55,297 nucleotides of DNA, taken from the NCBI GenBank assembly GCA_021844425.1, contig JAKBTL010000030.1, positions 1 to 55,297 on the forward strand. Reading direction: 5' to 3'. The notes under the pieces were generated by a model that was given only the letters and a program-made list of their open reading frames with translations, ran no database searches and was not told the DNA's origin. The position numbers and the translations under genes are program-made. Source of the stretch: Actinomycetes bacterium (GTDB lineage Bacteria; Actinomycetota; Acidimicrobiia; Acidimicrobiales; RAAP-2). The first letter of the stretch is position 1. Every line of letters begins with the position of its first letter. Below, one piece after another: positions 28,234 through 37,583 of this stretch.

Positions 28234-28997
28234 ACCCGGCCGCGCCCCGGTCGGGTCGCCGTCCGCCGGTCCGGAAGGACCGTCCGGCCCCCGTCTCTCG
28301 CTCGGTCGTGCGCCGGGACATCCGCGGAACGTCGCTCGGCGAGGTCCAGCTCGCCCCCGAGGTCTTCGGCATCCAGCCGAACGCGGCGGTCCTCCACCAG
28401 GTCGTGACGGCCCAGCTCGCAGCGGCGCGCGCCGGTACGCACTCGACCAAGACGCGTGCGGAGGTGAGCGGCGGGGGATCGAAGCCGTGGCGCCAGAAGG
28501 GCACCGGCCGGGCGCGTCAGGGGTCCACCCGATCGCCGATATGGAAGGGCGGCGGGATCGCCCTCGGCCCGAAGCCGCGCAGCTACGCGCAGCGCACCCC
28601 GAAGAAGATGGTGCGGCTCGCTCTGTGCTCGGCGTTGTCGGACCGTGCGTCGGAGTCCAAGGTCGCACTTGTGGACGCCTGGAGGTTCGAGGTACCGAGG
28701 ACCAAGGACGCCGTCAAGGCACTCGACGCCCTCGGGCTGAGCGGACGCGTGCTCGTCGTGATCGACAGGGAGGACCTGAACGCCGAGCGGTCCTTCGCGA
28801 ATCTCCCCGAGGTCCAGACGGTCCTGGTGTCGGAGCTCAGCGCGTACGACGTCCTGCGCCACGACTGGGTCGTCTTCACCGACGCGACGCTGCCGGGGCG
28901 CGCGCCGGCCGCGGCCGAGCGATCGGGCGGGGAAGAAGCCGCGGGTCGAGACGCAGAGGACGGAGAAGCCCGGGACGAAGAGGAGGAGGCCGAGTGA
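28230..28997 (+). CDS. rplD: 50S ribosomal protein L4
   Basis: A 255-residue exit-tunnel protein. The loop GGGSKPWRQKGTGRARQGSTRSPIWKGG is intact. Both ends are extended: about 25 Arg/Pro-rich residues precede the domain and about 40 acidic residues (GEEAAGRDAEDGEARDEEEEAE) follow it, against a usual length of about 205. GTG 28230 overlaps the rplC stop. L4 controls the S10 operon in enterobacteria. Confidence 0.97.
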   Translation: MNPAAPRSGRRPPVRKDRPAPVSRSVVRRDIRGTSLGEVQLAPEVFGIQPNAAVLHQVVTAQLAAARAGTHSTKTRAEVSGGGSKPWRQKGTGRARQGSTRSPIWKGGGIALGPKPRSYAQRTPKKMVRLALCSALSDRASESKVALVDAWRFEVPRTKDAVKALDALGLSGRVLVVIDREDLNAERSFANLPEVQTVLVSELSAYDVLRHDWVVFTDATLPGRAPAAAERSGGEEAAGRDAEDGEARDEEEEAE

Positions 28998-29287
28998 TGA
29001 GGGAGCCTCTGTCGGTGCTTCGGCGCCCGGTCATCTCCGAGAAGTCCTACGCCCTCATGAACCGCAATGTCTACGTCTTCGTCGTCGACCGGCACGCCAC
29101 GAAGGTCGACGTCCGCCACGCGGTGGAGAAGGCGTTCGGCGTGCGCGTCGACAGGGTCAACACCTTGAACCGCAAGGGAAAGGTGGTTCGCAACCGGCGT
29201 ACCAACAAGACCGGCCAGCGTCCGGGCACCAAGCGTGCCTTCGTGACGCTGCACCCCGGCGACAAGATCGACCTCTTCGAGAGCTGA
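28997..29287 (+). CDS. rplW: 50S ribosomal protein L23
   Basis: A 96-residue exit-site protein that docks trigger factor and SRP. VLRRPVISEKSYALM, VVDRHATKVDVRHAVEKAFGV and RTNKTGQRPGTKRAFVTL are typical. ATG 28997 overlaps the L4 stop (TGATG). Normal length. Confidence 0.97.
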   Translation: MREPLSVLRRPVISEKSYALMNRNVYVFVVDRHATKVDVRHAVEKAFGVRVDRVNTLNRKGKVVRNRRTNKTGQRPGTKRAFVTLHPGDKIDLFES

Positions 29288-29293
29288 GGACGC

Positions 29294-30130
29294 ATGCCGC
29301 TTCGCTCACGCAAGCCCACCAGCGCCGGACGGCGGTTCCAGACCGTTTCCGACTTCGCCGAGATCACCAGGGATCGCCCCGAGCGCTCGCTGCTCGCCTC
29401 GAACCCCGCGTCCGGCGGGCGCAACAGCTACGGCCGGAAGACCGCCCGCCACCGCGGAGGGGGGCACAAGCGCCAGTACCGGATCGTCGATTTCCGGCGT
29501 GACAAAGACGGTGTGCCGGCGAGGGTCGCTGCGATCGAGTACGACCCGAACCGCAACGCGCGCATCGCGCTGCTCCACTTCGCGGACGGTGAGAAGCGCT
29601 ACATCCTCGCCCCGGCGAACGTCAGGGTCGGCGACGTCCTCCAGAACGGTCAGGGTGCGGAGATCCGCCCGGGCAATGCGCTCCCCTTGCGTTACATCCC
29701 CGTGGGCTCGGTCGTGCACTGCGTCGAGCTGCGACCCGGGGGCGGCGGCAGGCTCGCCCGGGGTGCAGGCATGAGCGCCCAGCTGGTCGCGAAGGAAGGG
29801 GCATTCGCGACGCTGCGACTGCCGTCGACCGAGATGCGCCGCGTCTCGGTCGATTGCCGCGCCACGCTCGGAGTGGTCGGGAACGCCGAGGCGGAGCTCG
29901 TGAAGGTCGGCAAGGCGGGCCGCAACCGCTGGAAGGGCGTCCGTCCCCAGACGCGCGGCGTCGCCATGAACCCCGTCGACCACCCGCTGGGTGGCGGTGA
30001 GGGCAAGTCGTCCGGCGGCCGGCACCCGGTCTCGCCGTGGGGCAAGCCCGAAGGCCGGACGCGGGCCCGCCACAAGGAGTCCGACAAGATGATCGTTCGC
30101 CGCCGCCGCACCCGCGGCGCCCGGCGGTAG
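29294..30130 (+). CDS. rplB: 50S ribosomal protein L2
   Basis: A 278-residue protein needed for subunit association and peptidyl-transferase assembly. [22 protein letters not shown] and the C-terminal [25 protein letters not shown], with the conserved functional His, are present. It starts 6 bases after rplW. Confidence 0.98.
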   Translation: MPLRSRKPTSAGRRFQTVSDFAEITRDRPERSLLASNPASGGRNSYGRKTARHRGGGHKRQYRIVDFRRDKDGVPARVAAIEYDPNRNARIALLHFADGEKRYILAPANVRVGDVLQNGQGAEIRPGNALPLRYIPVGSVVHCVELRPGGGGRLARGAGMSAQLVAKEGAFATLRLPSTEMRRVSVDCRATLGVVGNAEAELVKVGKAGRNRWKGVRPQTRGVAMNPVDHPLGGGEGKSSGGRHPVSPWGKPEGRTRARHKESDKMIVRRRRTRGARR

Positions 30131-30142
30131 CGGGAGGTCGCG

Positions 30143-30421
30143 GTGCCGCGTAGTGTGAAGAAGGGGCCGTTCGTCGACGATCACCTGCTGAAGAAGGTCG
30201 ACGCGCTGAACGCGACGGGGGAGAAGCGGGTCATCAAGACCTGGTCCCGGCGCTCGACCATCATCCCGGACATGGTGGGCCACACCATCGCGGTGCACGA
30301 CGGGCGTCGACACGTCCCTGTCTACGTGACCGAGTCGATGGTCGGGCACAAGCTCGGCGAGTTCGCGCCCACTCGGACGTTCCGCTACCACGCCGGCCAA
30401 GAGCGGGCGGGGAGGCGCTGA
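30143..30421 (+). CDS. rpsS: 30S ribosomal protein S19
   Basis: A 92-residue 30S head protein. [41 protein letters not shown] and [13 protein letters not shown] are complete. GTG 30143 is the start, next to the GGGAGG site. It lies one base before rplV. Confidence 0.98.
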   Translation: MPRSVKKGPFVDDHLLKKVDALNATGEKRVIKTWSRRSTIIPDMVGHTIAVHDGRRHVPVYVTESMVGHKLGEFAPTRTFRYHAGQERAGRR

Positions 30422-30422
30422 C

Positions 30423-31133
30423 ATGCCGGGGGTCAAGACCAACGAGCGTCCGGGCACGCGCGCGGTGTTGCGGCACTGTCGCATGTCTGCGACCAAGGCG
30501 CGGGTGGTGCTGAACCTGATCCGCGGTCGGGACGTCGACCACGCAGCCGAGATCCTCCGCGACACCCCGCGCGAGGCTGCCGAGATCGTCGGCAAGCTGC
30601 TCGCCTCGGCGGTGGCGAACGCCGTGCACAACGACGGCGAGAACGCAGAGGAATTGTATGTCTCAGCGTGCTACGCGGACGAGGGAGTGACCTTGAAGCG
30701 TTGGCGACCGCGGGCCCGGGGACGTGCAACTCGGATCCGCAAGCGCGGTTGCCACATCACCGTCATCGTGAGCCGGATGCCCGAGGAGCGCCTGGTCCGA
30801 CGTCGCGCCGAGCGCCAGGCCGCTGGCGCGCAGCGTCAACGTCGAGTCGCCGAGTCGCGTCGGCGTGCCGACCTCGCAGGGCGCTTGTCGCGTCGCCGTC
30901 ACGCGGCGGAGGCGGCTGCGGCCCTCGGTGCCGAGTCGCCTGAGGTGGAGCTCGCAGGCGAGGAGGACCTCGAGGACCGGGCGGAGGCGCCCGAGGTCGA
31001 CGCGACGGACGCGGTCGCGGAGCTCGAGGAGCCCGGCACCCCAGAGGACACCGCGGAGGGCACCCCAGAGGACACCGCGGAGGGCGACGCGGAGGGCGAC
31101 GACCCCGAAGACGAGAGCGAGAAGGGCGAGTAG
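30423..31133 (+). CDS. rplV: 50S ribosomal protein L22 with long charged tail
   Basis: A 236-residue L22, about twice the usual 110-115. The conserved domain (RHCRMSATKARVVLNLIRGRDV, LLASAVANAVHN, tunnel hairpin LKRWRPRARGRATRIRKRGCHITVIV) ends near residue 118. A basic Arg/Ala-rich segment (about 118-165) then gives way to an acidic one (165-236) with TPEDTAEG repeats. The tail would emerge at the ribosome surface. It is followed without gap by rpsC. Confidence 0.96.
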   Translation: MPGVKTNERPGTRAVLRHCRMSATKARVVLNLIRGRDVDHAAEILRDTPREAAEIVGKLLASAVANAVHNDGENAEELYVSACYADEGVTLKRWRPRARGRATRIRKRGCHITVIVSRMPEERLVRRRAERQAAGAQRQRRVAESRRRADLAGRLSRRRHAAEAAAALGAESPEVELAGEEDLEDRAEAPEVDATDAVAELEEPGTPEDTAEGTPEDTAEGDAEGDDPEDESEKGE

Positions 31134-32390
31134 ATGGGCCAGAAGGTCAACCCCTATGGCTTCCGGCTCGGTGTCACCACCGACTGGAAGTCCCGCTGGT
31201 TCGAGGAACGCCACTACCGCGACTTCGTCGTCGAGGACTGGAGGATCCGCGACTACCTCATGTCGCAGCTCGAGGCTGCAGCGGTCAGCCGCATCGAGGT
31301 GGAGCGCACGCGGGACCGGCTGCGCGTCGACATCCACACCGCGCGTCCGGGCATCGTCATCGGTCGCCGCGGAGCCGAGGCCGACCGGCTGAAGAAGAAG
31401 CTCGAGGAGATCACGGGACTGCACAACCGGATCCAGCTGAACATCCAGGAGATCAAGCAGCCCGAGCTCGACGCCGCGCTGATCGCCCAGGGCATCTGCG
31501 ACCAGCTCGCCCGCCGCGTCGCGTTCCGCCGCGCGATGAAGCGGGCCATCCAGACCGTCCAGAAGGCCGGCGCGCAGGGCGTGCGTGTGCAGTGCTCGGG
31601 CCGCCTGGGCGGCTCCGAGATGGCCAGGAAAGAGTCCTACCGGGAGGGTCGCGTGCCGTTGCACACGTTGCGCGCCGACATCGACTACGGGTTTCGCGAG
31701 GCGAGGACTACCTCGGGCCGCGTCGGGGTGAAGGTCTGGATCTACAAGGGCGACATCCTCCCGTACAAGGTGTCGATCGAGGAGAAGATCACCCGCGAGG
31801 CAGCGATGGCGGTGGGCGAGACGTCCGGTCAGGGGATGCCGCGCCGGCTCATCACCGCCGGCGGCGGACGCCGGCGGGCCGGTTTGGGCGCGCCGGGCGC
31901 CGGTGCAGCCGAGCTCGCCGCCGAAGAGCTCGCCGCAGAAGAGCTCGCCGCCGAAGAGCTCGTTGCCGAGCAGGCCGCTGCGGTCTCCGTAGAGCAGGCC
32001 GCTGCGGCCTCCGCCGAGCAGGCCCCTGCGGTCTCCGCAGAGCAGGCCCCTGCGGCCTCCGCCGAGCAGGCCCCTGCGGCCTCCGCAGAGCAGGCCCCTG
32101 TAGAAGACGTCGCAGAGGAGGCGCAGGCGCACCCCGCCGCCGAGGAGGAGGCACCGGTCACGGGCGGGATGACCCGCGGAGAGGAGCCGGCCGCAGGCTC
32201 GGCTGTGCCTGCGCACGACGGCGGTCCTGCCGGCGAGGCGGAAGAAGTCGCCCCGGCGGCCTCCGACCTGCTCGCGCCGCCCCCTGAGCCCGACGAGCTG
32301 GAGCGGCAGCTGGCCGAGGACGAGGAGATGGAACGTCGCGCCCGGCACGAGCACCACGAAGCGCCGCACTTCCGCCGGGAGGTGGACTGA
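31134..32390 (+). CDS. rpsC: 30S ribosomal protein S3 with long repetitive tail
   Basis: A 418-residue S3. The normal protein ([15 protein letters not shown] domain [21 protein letters not shown]-terminal [10 protein letters not shown]) ends near residue 240. The remaining 175 residues are low complexity: AAEEL repeats, then six EQA(P/A)A(V/A)SA repeats, then an acidic, His-containing end. Actinobacterial S3 tails exist, but this is long. The tail sits near the mRNA entry side, so it may be surface exposed. Confidence 0.96.
   Translation: MGQKVNPYGFRLGVTTDWKSRWFEERHYRDFVVEDWRIRDYLMSQLEAAAVSRIEVERTRDRLRVDIHTARPGIVIGRRGAEADRLKKKLEEITGLHNRIQLNIQEIKQPELDAALIAQGICDQLARRVAFRRAMKRAIQTVQKAGAQGVRVQCSGRLGGSEMARKESYREGRVPLHTLRADIDYGFREARTTSGRVGVKVWIYKGDILPYKVSIEEKITREAAMAVGETSGQGMPRRLITAGGGRRRAGLGAPGAGAAELAAEELAAEELAAEELVAEQAAAVSVEQAAAASAEQAPAVSAEQAPAASAEQAPAASAEQAPVEDVAEEAQAHPAAEEEAPVTGGMTRGEEPAAGSAVPAHDGGPAGEAEEVAPAASDLLAPPPEPDELERQLAEDEEMERRARHEHHEAPHFRREVD
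31907..32107 (+). repeat. 15-bp and 24-bp tandem repeats in rpsC
   Basis: The S3 tail is encoded by four GCCGAAGAGCTC-type 15-bp units and then about six 24-bp units around GCCTCCGCAGAGCAGGCCCCTGCG. High identity between copies suggests recent slippage. Confidence 0.9.
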
Positions 32391-32391
32391 G

Positions 32392-32829
32392 ATGCTCATG
32401 CCGCGCAAGGTCAAGCATCGTAAGCAGCAGCGGGGCCGGCTCACCGGAGCCGCCAAGGGCGGTACGACGGTCACCTTCGGGGACTTCGGGATCCAGGCGC
32501 TGGAACCAGGGTGGCTCACCGCGCGCCAGATCGAAGCCGCTCGTATCGCGATGACCCGCCACGTACGCCGAGGCGGGAAGATCTGGATCCGCGTCTTCCC
32601 CGACAAGCCGGTCACCCAGAAGCCGGCCGAGACCCGGATGGGCTCGGGCAAGGGCAACCCGGAGCACTGGGTAGCGGTCGTCCGACCCGGACGGGTGCTC
32701 TTCGAGCTGTCGGGGGTCGACCAGCAGCTGGCGCAGGCTGCGATGGAGCGGGCCATCCAGAAGCTGCCGATGAAGGCGCGCTTCGTGGTGCGTCCCGGCA
32801 CCCACGGTGCAGCGGAGGTGCAGGTGTGA
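32392..32829 (+). CDS. rplP: 50S ribosomal protein L16
   Basis: A 145-residue protein at the A-site finger and peptidyl-transferase region. [41 protein letters not shown] and [16 protein letters not shown] are standard. ATG 32392 gives the canonical MLMPRK start. The stop overlaps rpmC (GTGA). Confidence 0.98.
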   Translation: MLMPRKVKHRKQQRGRLTGAAKGGTTVTFGDFGIQALEPGWLTARQIEAARIAMTRHVRRGGKIWIRVFPDKPVTQKPAETRMGSGKGNPEHWVAVVRPGRVLFELSGVDQQLAQAAMERAIQKLPMKARFVVRPGTHGAAEVQV

Positions 32830-33101
32830 GGGCGTCCACGGAGTACGCGGGCATGGGGAGGAGCGAGCTCGAGGACAAGCTCGCCGAGTCGCGCAAGGAG
32901 CTTTTCAACCTCCGTTTCCAAAAGGCCACCGGCCAGCTGGACAACACCGCGCGCGTCGGGACGGCGAAGAAGGAGGTCGCCAGGCTCCTCACGGTGCTCC
33001 GCCAGCGTGACCTCGACGGCGACCTGGAGACCGAGCCCGGCGCCACGTCATGGGGTGCGGGTCCCGCGAGGGCCGGCGAGGGCGACGAGGAGGAGGCGTG
33101 A
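32826..33101 (+). CDS. rpmC: 50S ribosomal protein L29
   Basis: A 91-residue exit-tunnel-rim protein. [51 protein letters not shown] is the complete L29 helical hairpin; about 25 Gly/Glu-rich residues extend the C-terminus. GTG 32826 overlaps the L16 stop, and its TGA overlaps the rpsQ ATG. Confidence 0.95.
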   Translation: MRASTEYAGMGRSELEDKLAESRKELFNLRFQKATGQLDNTARVGTAKKEVARLLTVLRQRDLDGDLETEPGATSWGAGPARAGEGDEEEA

Positions 33102-33391
33102 TGCCCGAGGGAGAGCGCGTGTCCGATGGCACGACGGCGCGCCCGAACCGCCGAAAGGTCCGTGAAGGGACCGTTGTGTCCGACAAGATGCAGGCCACGG
33201 TCGTCGTCGCGGTTGTCGAGCGGGTCCGTCACCCGCGCTATGGCAAGACCGTGCAGCGCACCAAGCGCCTCTACGTCCACGACGCAGAGGGGACCGCGAG
33301 GGTGGGCGATCGCGTACGCGTGGTCGAGACCCGGCCGCTCTCCAAGCTCAAGCGGTGGAGGCTGGCCGAGATCTTGGAGCGAGCCCGATGA
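33101..33391 (+). CDS. rpsQ: 30S ribosomal protein S17
   Basis: A 96-residue 16S binder. [42 protein letters not shown] is the S17 OB fold; [13 protein letters not shown] closes it. ATG 33101 overlaps the L29 stop (TGATG) with GGAGGAGG upstream. This ends the S10-type gene order, but rplN overlaps it so transcription continues. Confidence 0.97.
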   Translation: MPEGERVSDGTTARPNRRKVREGTVVSDKMQATVVVAVVERVRHPRYGKTVQRTKRLYVHDAEGTARVGDRVRVVETRPLSKLKRWRLAEILERAR

Positions 33392-33756
33392 TCCAGCAGG
33401 AGTCCCGTCTGCGGGTAGCCGACAATTCGGGCGCGCGCGAGGTGCTGTGCATCCGCGTGCTCGGCGGGTCGCGCCGGCGCTACGCGACCATCGGCGACGT
33501 CTTCGTGGCCACCGTGAAGGACGCGATCCCTGGGGCGGCCGTGAAGAAGGGCGACGTCGTGAAGTGCGTCGTCGTGCGGACCGCGAAGGAGAAGCGCCGT
33601 CCCGACGGCAGCTACATCCGCTTCGACGAGAACGCCGCCGTCCTCATCAACGACCAGCAGCAGCCCCGCGGCACCCGGATCTTCGGGCCCGTCGGCCGCG
33701 AGCTGCGGGACAAGAAGTTCATGAGGATCGTCTCTCTCGCCCCGGAGGTGCTCTGA
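33388..33756 (+). CDS. rplN: 50S ribosomal protein L14
   Basis: A 122-residue subunit-interface protein. [47 protein letters not shown] and [24 protein letters not shown] are diagnostic. ATG 33388 overlaps the S17 stop (ATGA). Normal length. Confidence 0.98.
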   Translation: MIQQESRLRVADNSGAREVLCIRVLGGSRRRYATIGDVFVATVKDAIPGAAVKKGDVVKCVVVRTAKEKRRPDGSYIRFDENAAVLINDQQQPRGTRIFGPVGRELRDKKFMRIVSLAPEVL

Positions 33757-34064
33757 TGCGGGTGCGCAAGGGCGACCGCGTGGTGGTGCGCACGGGCAAG
33801 TACAAGGGGCGTCGCGCCGAGGTCGTGCGCGCGCTGCCGTCGGAGGGCAAGGTCGTGCTCGAGGGCGTCAACGTCGCGAAGCGCCATTCCAAGCCGACCG
33901 CCCGGACCTACCAGGGCGGCATCATCGACAAGTTCATGCCGGTCCCGGTCTCCTCGGTGTCGGTCATCTGCAAGTCTTGCGGCGAGCCCACGCGTGTCGG
34001 CATGCAGGTGGACGACCAGGGCCGCAAGGTCCGCGTCTGCCGCAAGTGCGGAGGTGAGCTGTGA
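33756..34064 (+). CDS. rplX: 50S ribosomal protein L24
   Basis: A 102-residue assembly-initiator protein. The KOW motif ([23 protein letters not shown]) and [15 protein letters not shown] are present. Two CxxC pairs (CKSC and CRKC) form a C-terminal zinc-ribbon-like end, as in the Thermus/Bacillus type. It overlaps both neighbours by 1-4 bases. Confidence 0.97.
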   Translation: MRVRKGDRVVVRTGKYKGRRAEVVRALPSEGKVVLEGVNVAKRHSKPTARTYQGGIIDKFMPVPVSSVSVICKSCGEPTRVGMQVDDQGRKVRVCRKCGGEL

Positions 34065-34786
34065 GCCCTTCGAAGGCGGCGAAGGCCGCGGCGGCGAAGA
34101 AGACCGGCGGCGTGAAGAAGGCCGCGGGTCGCGCTGGCCAGCGCACGCCATCCCAGGCCGCCAGGGCGCCAGGGCCCCGCGCCGTCCCCGACATCGAACG
34201 GACCGCCGGGCGCGCCGCGGGCAGTGCCGGTGCCGCCGTGCCTCGCTTGAAGACCCGCTACCGCGACGTGGTGCAGGCGCAGCTCATGGGCGAACTGGGC
34301 CTCACGAACGTGATGGAGGCGCCCCGCCTCGACAAGATCGTCGTCAACATGGGCGTCGGCCGTGCGACCCAGCAGCCGTCGCTCATCGAGGGGGCCCAGC
34401 GCGACATCGAGATCATCACGGGCCAGAAGTCGGTGGTCACCCGTGCCAAGAAGTCGATCGCCGGCTTCAAGCTACGCGCCGGGATGCCGATCGGCGTACG
34501 AGTGACGCTGCGCGGTGACCGGGCGTGGGAATTCCTGGATCGGCTGATCAGCCTCGCGATCCCGAGGATCCGCGACTTCAGAGGATTGTCGCCCCGCTCG
34601 TTCGACGGCGGTGGCAACTACACGTTCGGGGTGAACGAGCAGCTCATCTTCCCCGAGATCGACTACGACCGCATCGACACGGTCCGCGGCATGGACATCA
34701 CGATCGTCACCACCGCCCGCACCGACGAGGAGGGCCGAGCGTTCCTACGGGCATTCGGCTTCCCGTTCCGACAGGAGACCCGATAG
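34061..34786 (+). CDS. rplE: 50S ribosomal protein L5 with basic N-terminal extension
   Basis: A 241-residue 5S rRNA binder (usual length about 180). Residues 1-60 are a Lys/Ala-rich tail ([23 protein letters not shown]). The core starts at [10 protein letters not shown] and has [39 protein letters not shown] and [20 protein letters not shown] 34061 overlaps the L24 stop; no better internal start with a ribosome site was seen, so the tail is probably translated. Confidence 0.95.
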   Translation: MSPSKAAKAAAAKKTGGVKKAAGRAGQRTPSQAARAPGPRAVPDIERTAGRAAGSAGAAVPRLKTRYRDVVQAQLMGELGLTNVMEAPRLDKIVVNMGVGRATQQPSLIEGAQRDIEIITGQKSVVTRAKKSIAGFKLRAGMPIGVRVTLRGDRAWEFLDRLISLAIPRIRDFRGLSPRSFDGGGNYTFGVNEQLIFPEIDYDRIDTVRGMDITIVTTARTDEEGRAFLRAFGFPFRQETR

Positions 34787-34791
34787 GCATC

Positions 34792-34977
34792 ATGGCGAAG
34801 AAGGCACTCATCGAGAAGCAGCAGCGCACGCCGAAGTTCAAGGTGCGCGCGTACACCCGGTGCAAGCGTTGCGGCCGGCCGAAGGCCGTCTACCGCAAGT
34901 TCGGGCTGTGCAGGATCTGCCTTCGACAGATGGTGCACGCCGGCGAGGTGCCGGGCGTGACCAAGGCGAGCTGGTAG
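34792..34977 (+). CDS. rpsZ: 30S ribosomal protein S14, type Z
   Basis: A 61-residue zinc form of S14: [30 protein letters not shown], then CRICLRQM, giving two CxxC pairs. It starts at ATG 34792, 5 bases after L5. Confidence 0.97.
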   Translation: MAKKALIEKQQRTPKFKVRAYTRCKRCGRPKAVYRKFGLCRICLRQMVHAGEVPGVTKASW

Positions 34978-34986
34978 GAGCGGGCC

Positions 34987-35391
34987 ATGACGATGACCGA
35001 CCCCATCGCGGACATGCTCACCCGGATCCGCAACGCGAGCACCGCCCAGAAGGAGACCGTCGCCATGCCGGGCTCCAAGCTCAAGGAGGCACTCGCGCAG
35101 ATCCTCGAGCGGGAGGGGTTCATCGCGGGCTACGCGGTGCGCCGCGAGCCGGGGCGTCCCGGTTCGACCCTCGAGATCATGATGAAGTACTCGACCGACA
35201 GGGTGCGCAGCATCGGGGGGATCCGCCGGGTGTCCAAACCCGGTCTGCGCATCTACGCTCGCGCCGACAAGATGCCTCGCGTGCTCGGAGGCATGGGCGT
35301 CGCGGTGGTCTCCACGAGCCACGGCCTCATGACCGACCGAGAAGCGCGCCAGCGTCATCTCGGCGGCGAGGTGCTCTGCCATGTGTGGTAG
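34987..35391 (+). CDS. rpsH: 30S ribosomal protein S8
   Basis: A 134-residue 16S binder. [42 protein letters not shown] and [15 protein letters not shown] are typical. ATG 34987 is 9 bases after S14. S8 is the spc-operon repressor in enterobacteria. Confidence 0.98.
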   Translation: MTMTDPIADMLTRIRNASTAQKETVAMPGSKLKEALAQILEREGFIAGYAVRREPGRPGSTLEIMMKYSTDRVRSIGGIRRVSKPGLRIYARADKMPRVLGGMGVAVVSTSHGLMTDREARQRHLGGEVLCHVW

Positions 35392-35443
35392 CGCCCCCCT
35401 GGCGAAGATCGTGGTGTGTGTCGCGAGCGAAGGAGAACGGTAG

Positions 35444-35983
35444 ATGTCCCGCATCGGGCGTTCCCCGATCCCGGTCCCCGAGGGCGTGACCGTGGCGCTC
35501 GACGACCGCACGGTGACCGTGACCGGTCCGCAGGGCAGCCTGGCACGGCGGCTGCCCCCGGGGATCTCGGTCACCCAGGGCGACGGCGTGCTCGACGTCG
35601 CTCGGTCGGACGACGAGCGTGAACAGCGCGCGCTCCACGGCCTCGCGCGCTCGCTCGTGGCGAACATGGTGACCGGCGTCACCCAGGGGTTCTCGAAGGA
35701 GCTCGAGATCGTCGGGGTGGGCTACCGGGCCAGTGCACGGAGCCCCCAGGAGATCGAGCTCGCCCTGGGCTTCTCGCACCCCGTGGTCGTGGACGCGCCC
35801 CACGGGGTCAGTTTCGAGGTGCCGACCCCCACCAGGATCGTGGTGCGGGGCATCGACAAGGAGCTCGTGGGCCAGGTGGCGGCCGACATCCGCAAGATCC
35901 GCAAGCCCGAGCCCTACAAGGGCAAGGGTGTGCGCTACGCAGGAGAGCGCGTGCTGCGCAAGGCCGGGAAGGCGGCGAAGTGA
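35444..35983 (+). CDS. rplF: 50S ribosomal protein L6
   Basis: A 179-residue L6. [35 protein letters not shown] and the C-terminal [16 protein letters not shown] are standard. ATG 35444 follows AAGGAG. The 52-bp gap to rpsH is one of the longest in the spc group. Confidence 0.98.
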   Translation: MSRIGRSPIPVPEGVTVALDDRTVTVTGPQGSLARRLPPGISVTQGDGVLDVARSDDEREQRALHGLARSLVANMVTGVTQGFSKELEIVGVGYRASARSPQEIELALGFSHPVVVDAPHGVSFEVPTPTRIVVRGIDKELVGQVAADIRKIRKPEPYKGKGVRYAGERVLRKAGKAAK

Positions 35984-36357
35984 TGGCTGGGACCGATCGC
36001 ACGAAGGCGCTGCGCACGCGGCGCCATTCCCGGGTGCGCCGGAAGGTCGCGGGAACCGCGGAGCGCCCCAGGCTCGCCGTCAGTCGGAGCCTTCGTCACA
36101 TCACCGCCCAGGTCATCGACGACACGAGCGGCCGCACGGTGGCGGCGGCCTCCACGGCCGACCGCGAGCTGCGCGCTGCACTCTCGGGCAAGGGCGGCGG
36201 TAACGTGGGCGCGGCTCAGGCCGTGGGCAGGCTCGTCGCCACTCGCGCGAAGGCTGTGGGGGTGACCAAGGTCGTGTTCGACCGGGGTGGGTTCAAGTAC
36301 CACGGCCGGGTCGCGGCGGTCGCGGATGCCGCCCGTAGCGAGGGACTGGAGTTCTGA
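35983..36357 (+). CDS. rplR: 50S ribosomal protein L18
   Basis: A 124-residue 5S rRNA binder. [34 protein letters not shown] and [20 protein letters not shown] are diagnostic. ATG 35983 overlaps the L6 stop (TGATG); GTG 35980 in the same frame is an alternative. Confidence 0.97.
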   Translation: MAGTDRTKALRTRRHSRVRRKVAGTAERPRLAVSRSLRHITAQVIDDTSGRTVAAASTADRELRAALSGKGGGNVGAAQAVGRLVATRAKAVGVTKVVFDRGGFKYHGRVAAVADAARSEGLEF

Positions 36358-36905
36358 TGACCGAGGCACAATTCGAGGAGCGGACCATCCGCGTGAACCG
36401 CGTGGCCAAGGTCGTCAAGGGTGGGCGGCGGTTCTCGTTCGCCGCGCTGATGGTCATCGGCGACGGCAACGGGAAAGTGGGCCTCGGGTACGGCAAGGCG
36501 AAGGAGGCCGGCCTGGCGGTGCAGAAGGGCATCGAAGAGGCCCGCAAGAGCCTCTTCGAGGTGCCGCTCGCTGGGTCCACGATCACGCATCCGGTCATCG
36601 GGCACAGCGGGGCGGGCCGCGTGCTGCTCAAGCCCGCTGCGCCCGGTACCGGCGTCATCGCCGGGGGCGCTGCACGGGCGATCTTGGAGATGGCGGGGAT
36701 CCGCGACATCCTCGCGAAGTCGCTCGGCTCGTCCAACGGGATCAACGTCGCGCACGCCACCATCGCGGGGCTCCGCGCGCTGCGCCGGCCCGACGAGGTC
36801 GCCGCGCTGCGGGGAAAGTCCCCCGACGAAGTCACCCCGACCGGCGTGCTGCGGGCGTACCGCGAGCGCCGGCGGGAGGCTGACCTGTACGCCGAGGCGC
36901 GCTGA
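36357..36905 (+). CDS. rpsE: 30S ribosomal protein S5
   Basis: A 182-residue accuracy protein. [44 protein letters not shown] and [26 protein letters not shown] are intact. ATG 36357 overlaps the L18 stop. Confidence 0.98.
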   Translation: MTEAQFEERTIRVNRVAKVVKGGRRFSFAALMVIGDGNGKVGLGYGKAKEAGLAVQKGIEEARKSLFEVPLAGSTITHPVIGHSGAGRVLLKPAAPGTGVIAGGAARAILEMAGIRDILAKSLGSSNGINVAHATIAGLRALRRPDEVAALRGKSPDEVTPTGVLRAYRERRREADLYAEAR

Positions 36906-36907
36906 CG

Positions 36908-37093
36908 ATGGCCGTGCTGCGCGTCACCCAGGTACGGTCGAAGATCGGCTGCAAGCCGAAGCACCGCGGAACCCTGCGCGCCCTCGGGCTGCGCGGCATC
37001 GGCCAGACCAACGAGCTGCCCGATCGCCCCGAGGTCCGTGGGATGCTGGCTCGAGTCCCTCATCTCGTGAGCGTCGAGGAGGTGCCGGAATGA
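36908..37093 (+). CDS. rpmD: 50S ribosomal protein L30
   Basis: A 61-residue L30. [30 protein letters not shown] and the ending [17 protein letters not shown] are standard. Three bases follow S5, and the stop overlaps L15 (ATGA). Confidence 0.97.
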   Translation: MAVLRVTQVRSKIGCKPKHRGTLRALGLRGIGQTNELPDRPEVRGMLARVPHLVSVEEVPE

Positions 37094-37578
37094 AGCTGCA
37101 CGACCTGGCCCCGGCTCCCGGCTCCCGTCGCCCGAAGCACCGCGTCGGGCGCGGCATCGGCGGGAAGGGCGGCAAGACCGCCGGACGGGGATCGAAGGGC
37201 CAGCGCGCCCGCGACACCGTTCCGGCGGGCTTCGAAGGCGGCCAGCTGCCCATCATGCAGCGGATCCCGAAGCTGCGGGGGTTCAAGAACCCGTTCCGCA
37301 TCGAGTACTCCCCGGTGAACCTCGAGGCGCTCGAGGCGCTCGAGGTCGCGGAGCTCGGCCCTGACGACTTGGTGGCGGCGGGGCTCGTCCGCAAGGGGGC
37401 GCTCGTCAAGATCCTCGGCCGAGGGGAGTTGTCACGGGGGCTGCAGGTGCGGGCGCACGCGTTCTCGGCGAGCGCCGAAGCTGCGATCGTCGCCGCAGGA
37501 GGATCGGTGGAGCGCATCCCGCTGCCCTACGCGTCTGGCCGCCCGCCCGCCCGTGGCAACGCCCTCATGAACCGCTGA
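37090..37578 (+). CDS. rplO: 50S ribosomal protein L15
   Basis: A 162-residue late-assembly protein. [13 protein letters not shown], the Gly-rich [22 protein letters not shown] and [20 protein letters not shown] are diagnostic. It overlaps L30 by 4 bases and precedes secY. Confidence 0.98.
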   Translation: MKLHDLAPAPGSRRPKHRVGRGIGGKGGKTAGRGSKGQRARDTVPAGFEGGQLPIMQRIPKLRGFKNPFRIEYSPVNLEALEALEVAELGPDDLVAAGLVRKGALVKILGRGELSRGLQVRAHAFSASAEAAIVAAGGSVERIPLPYASGRPPARGNALMNR

Positions 37579-37583
37579 GGCCG

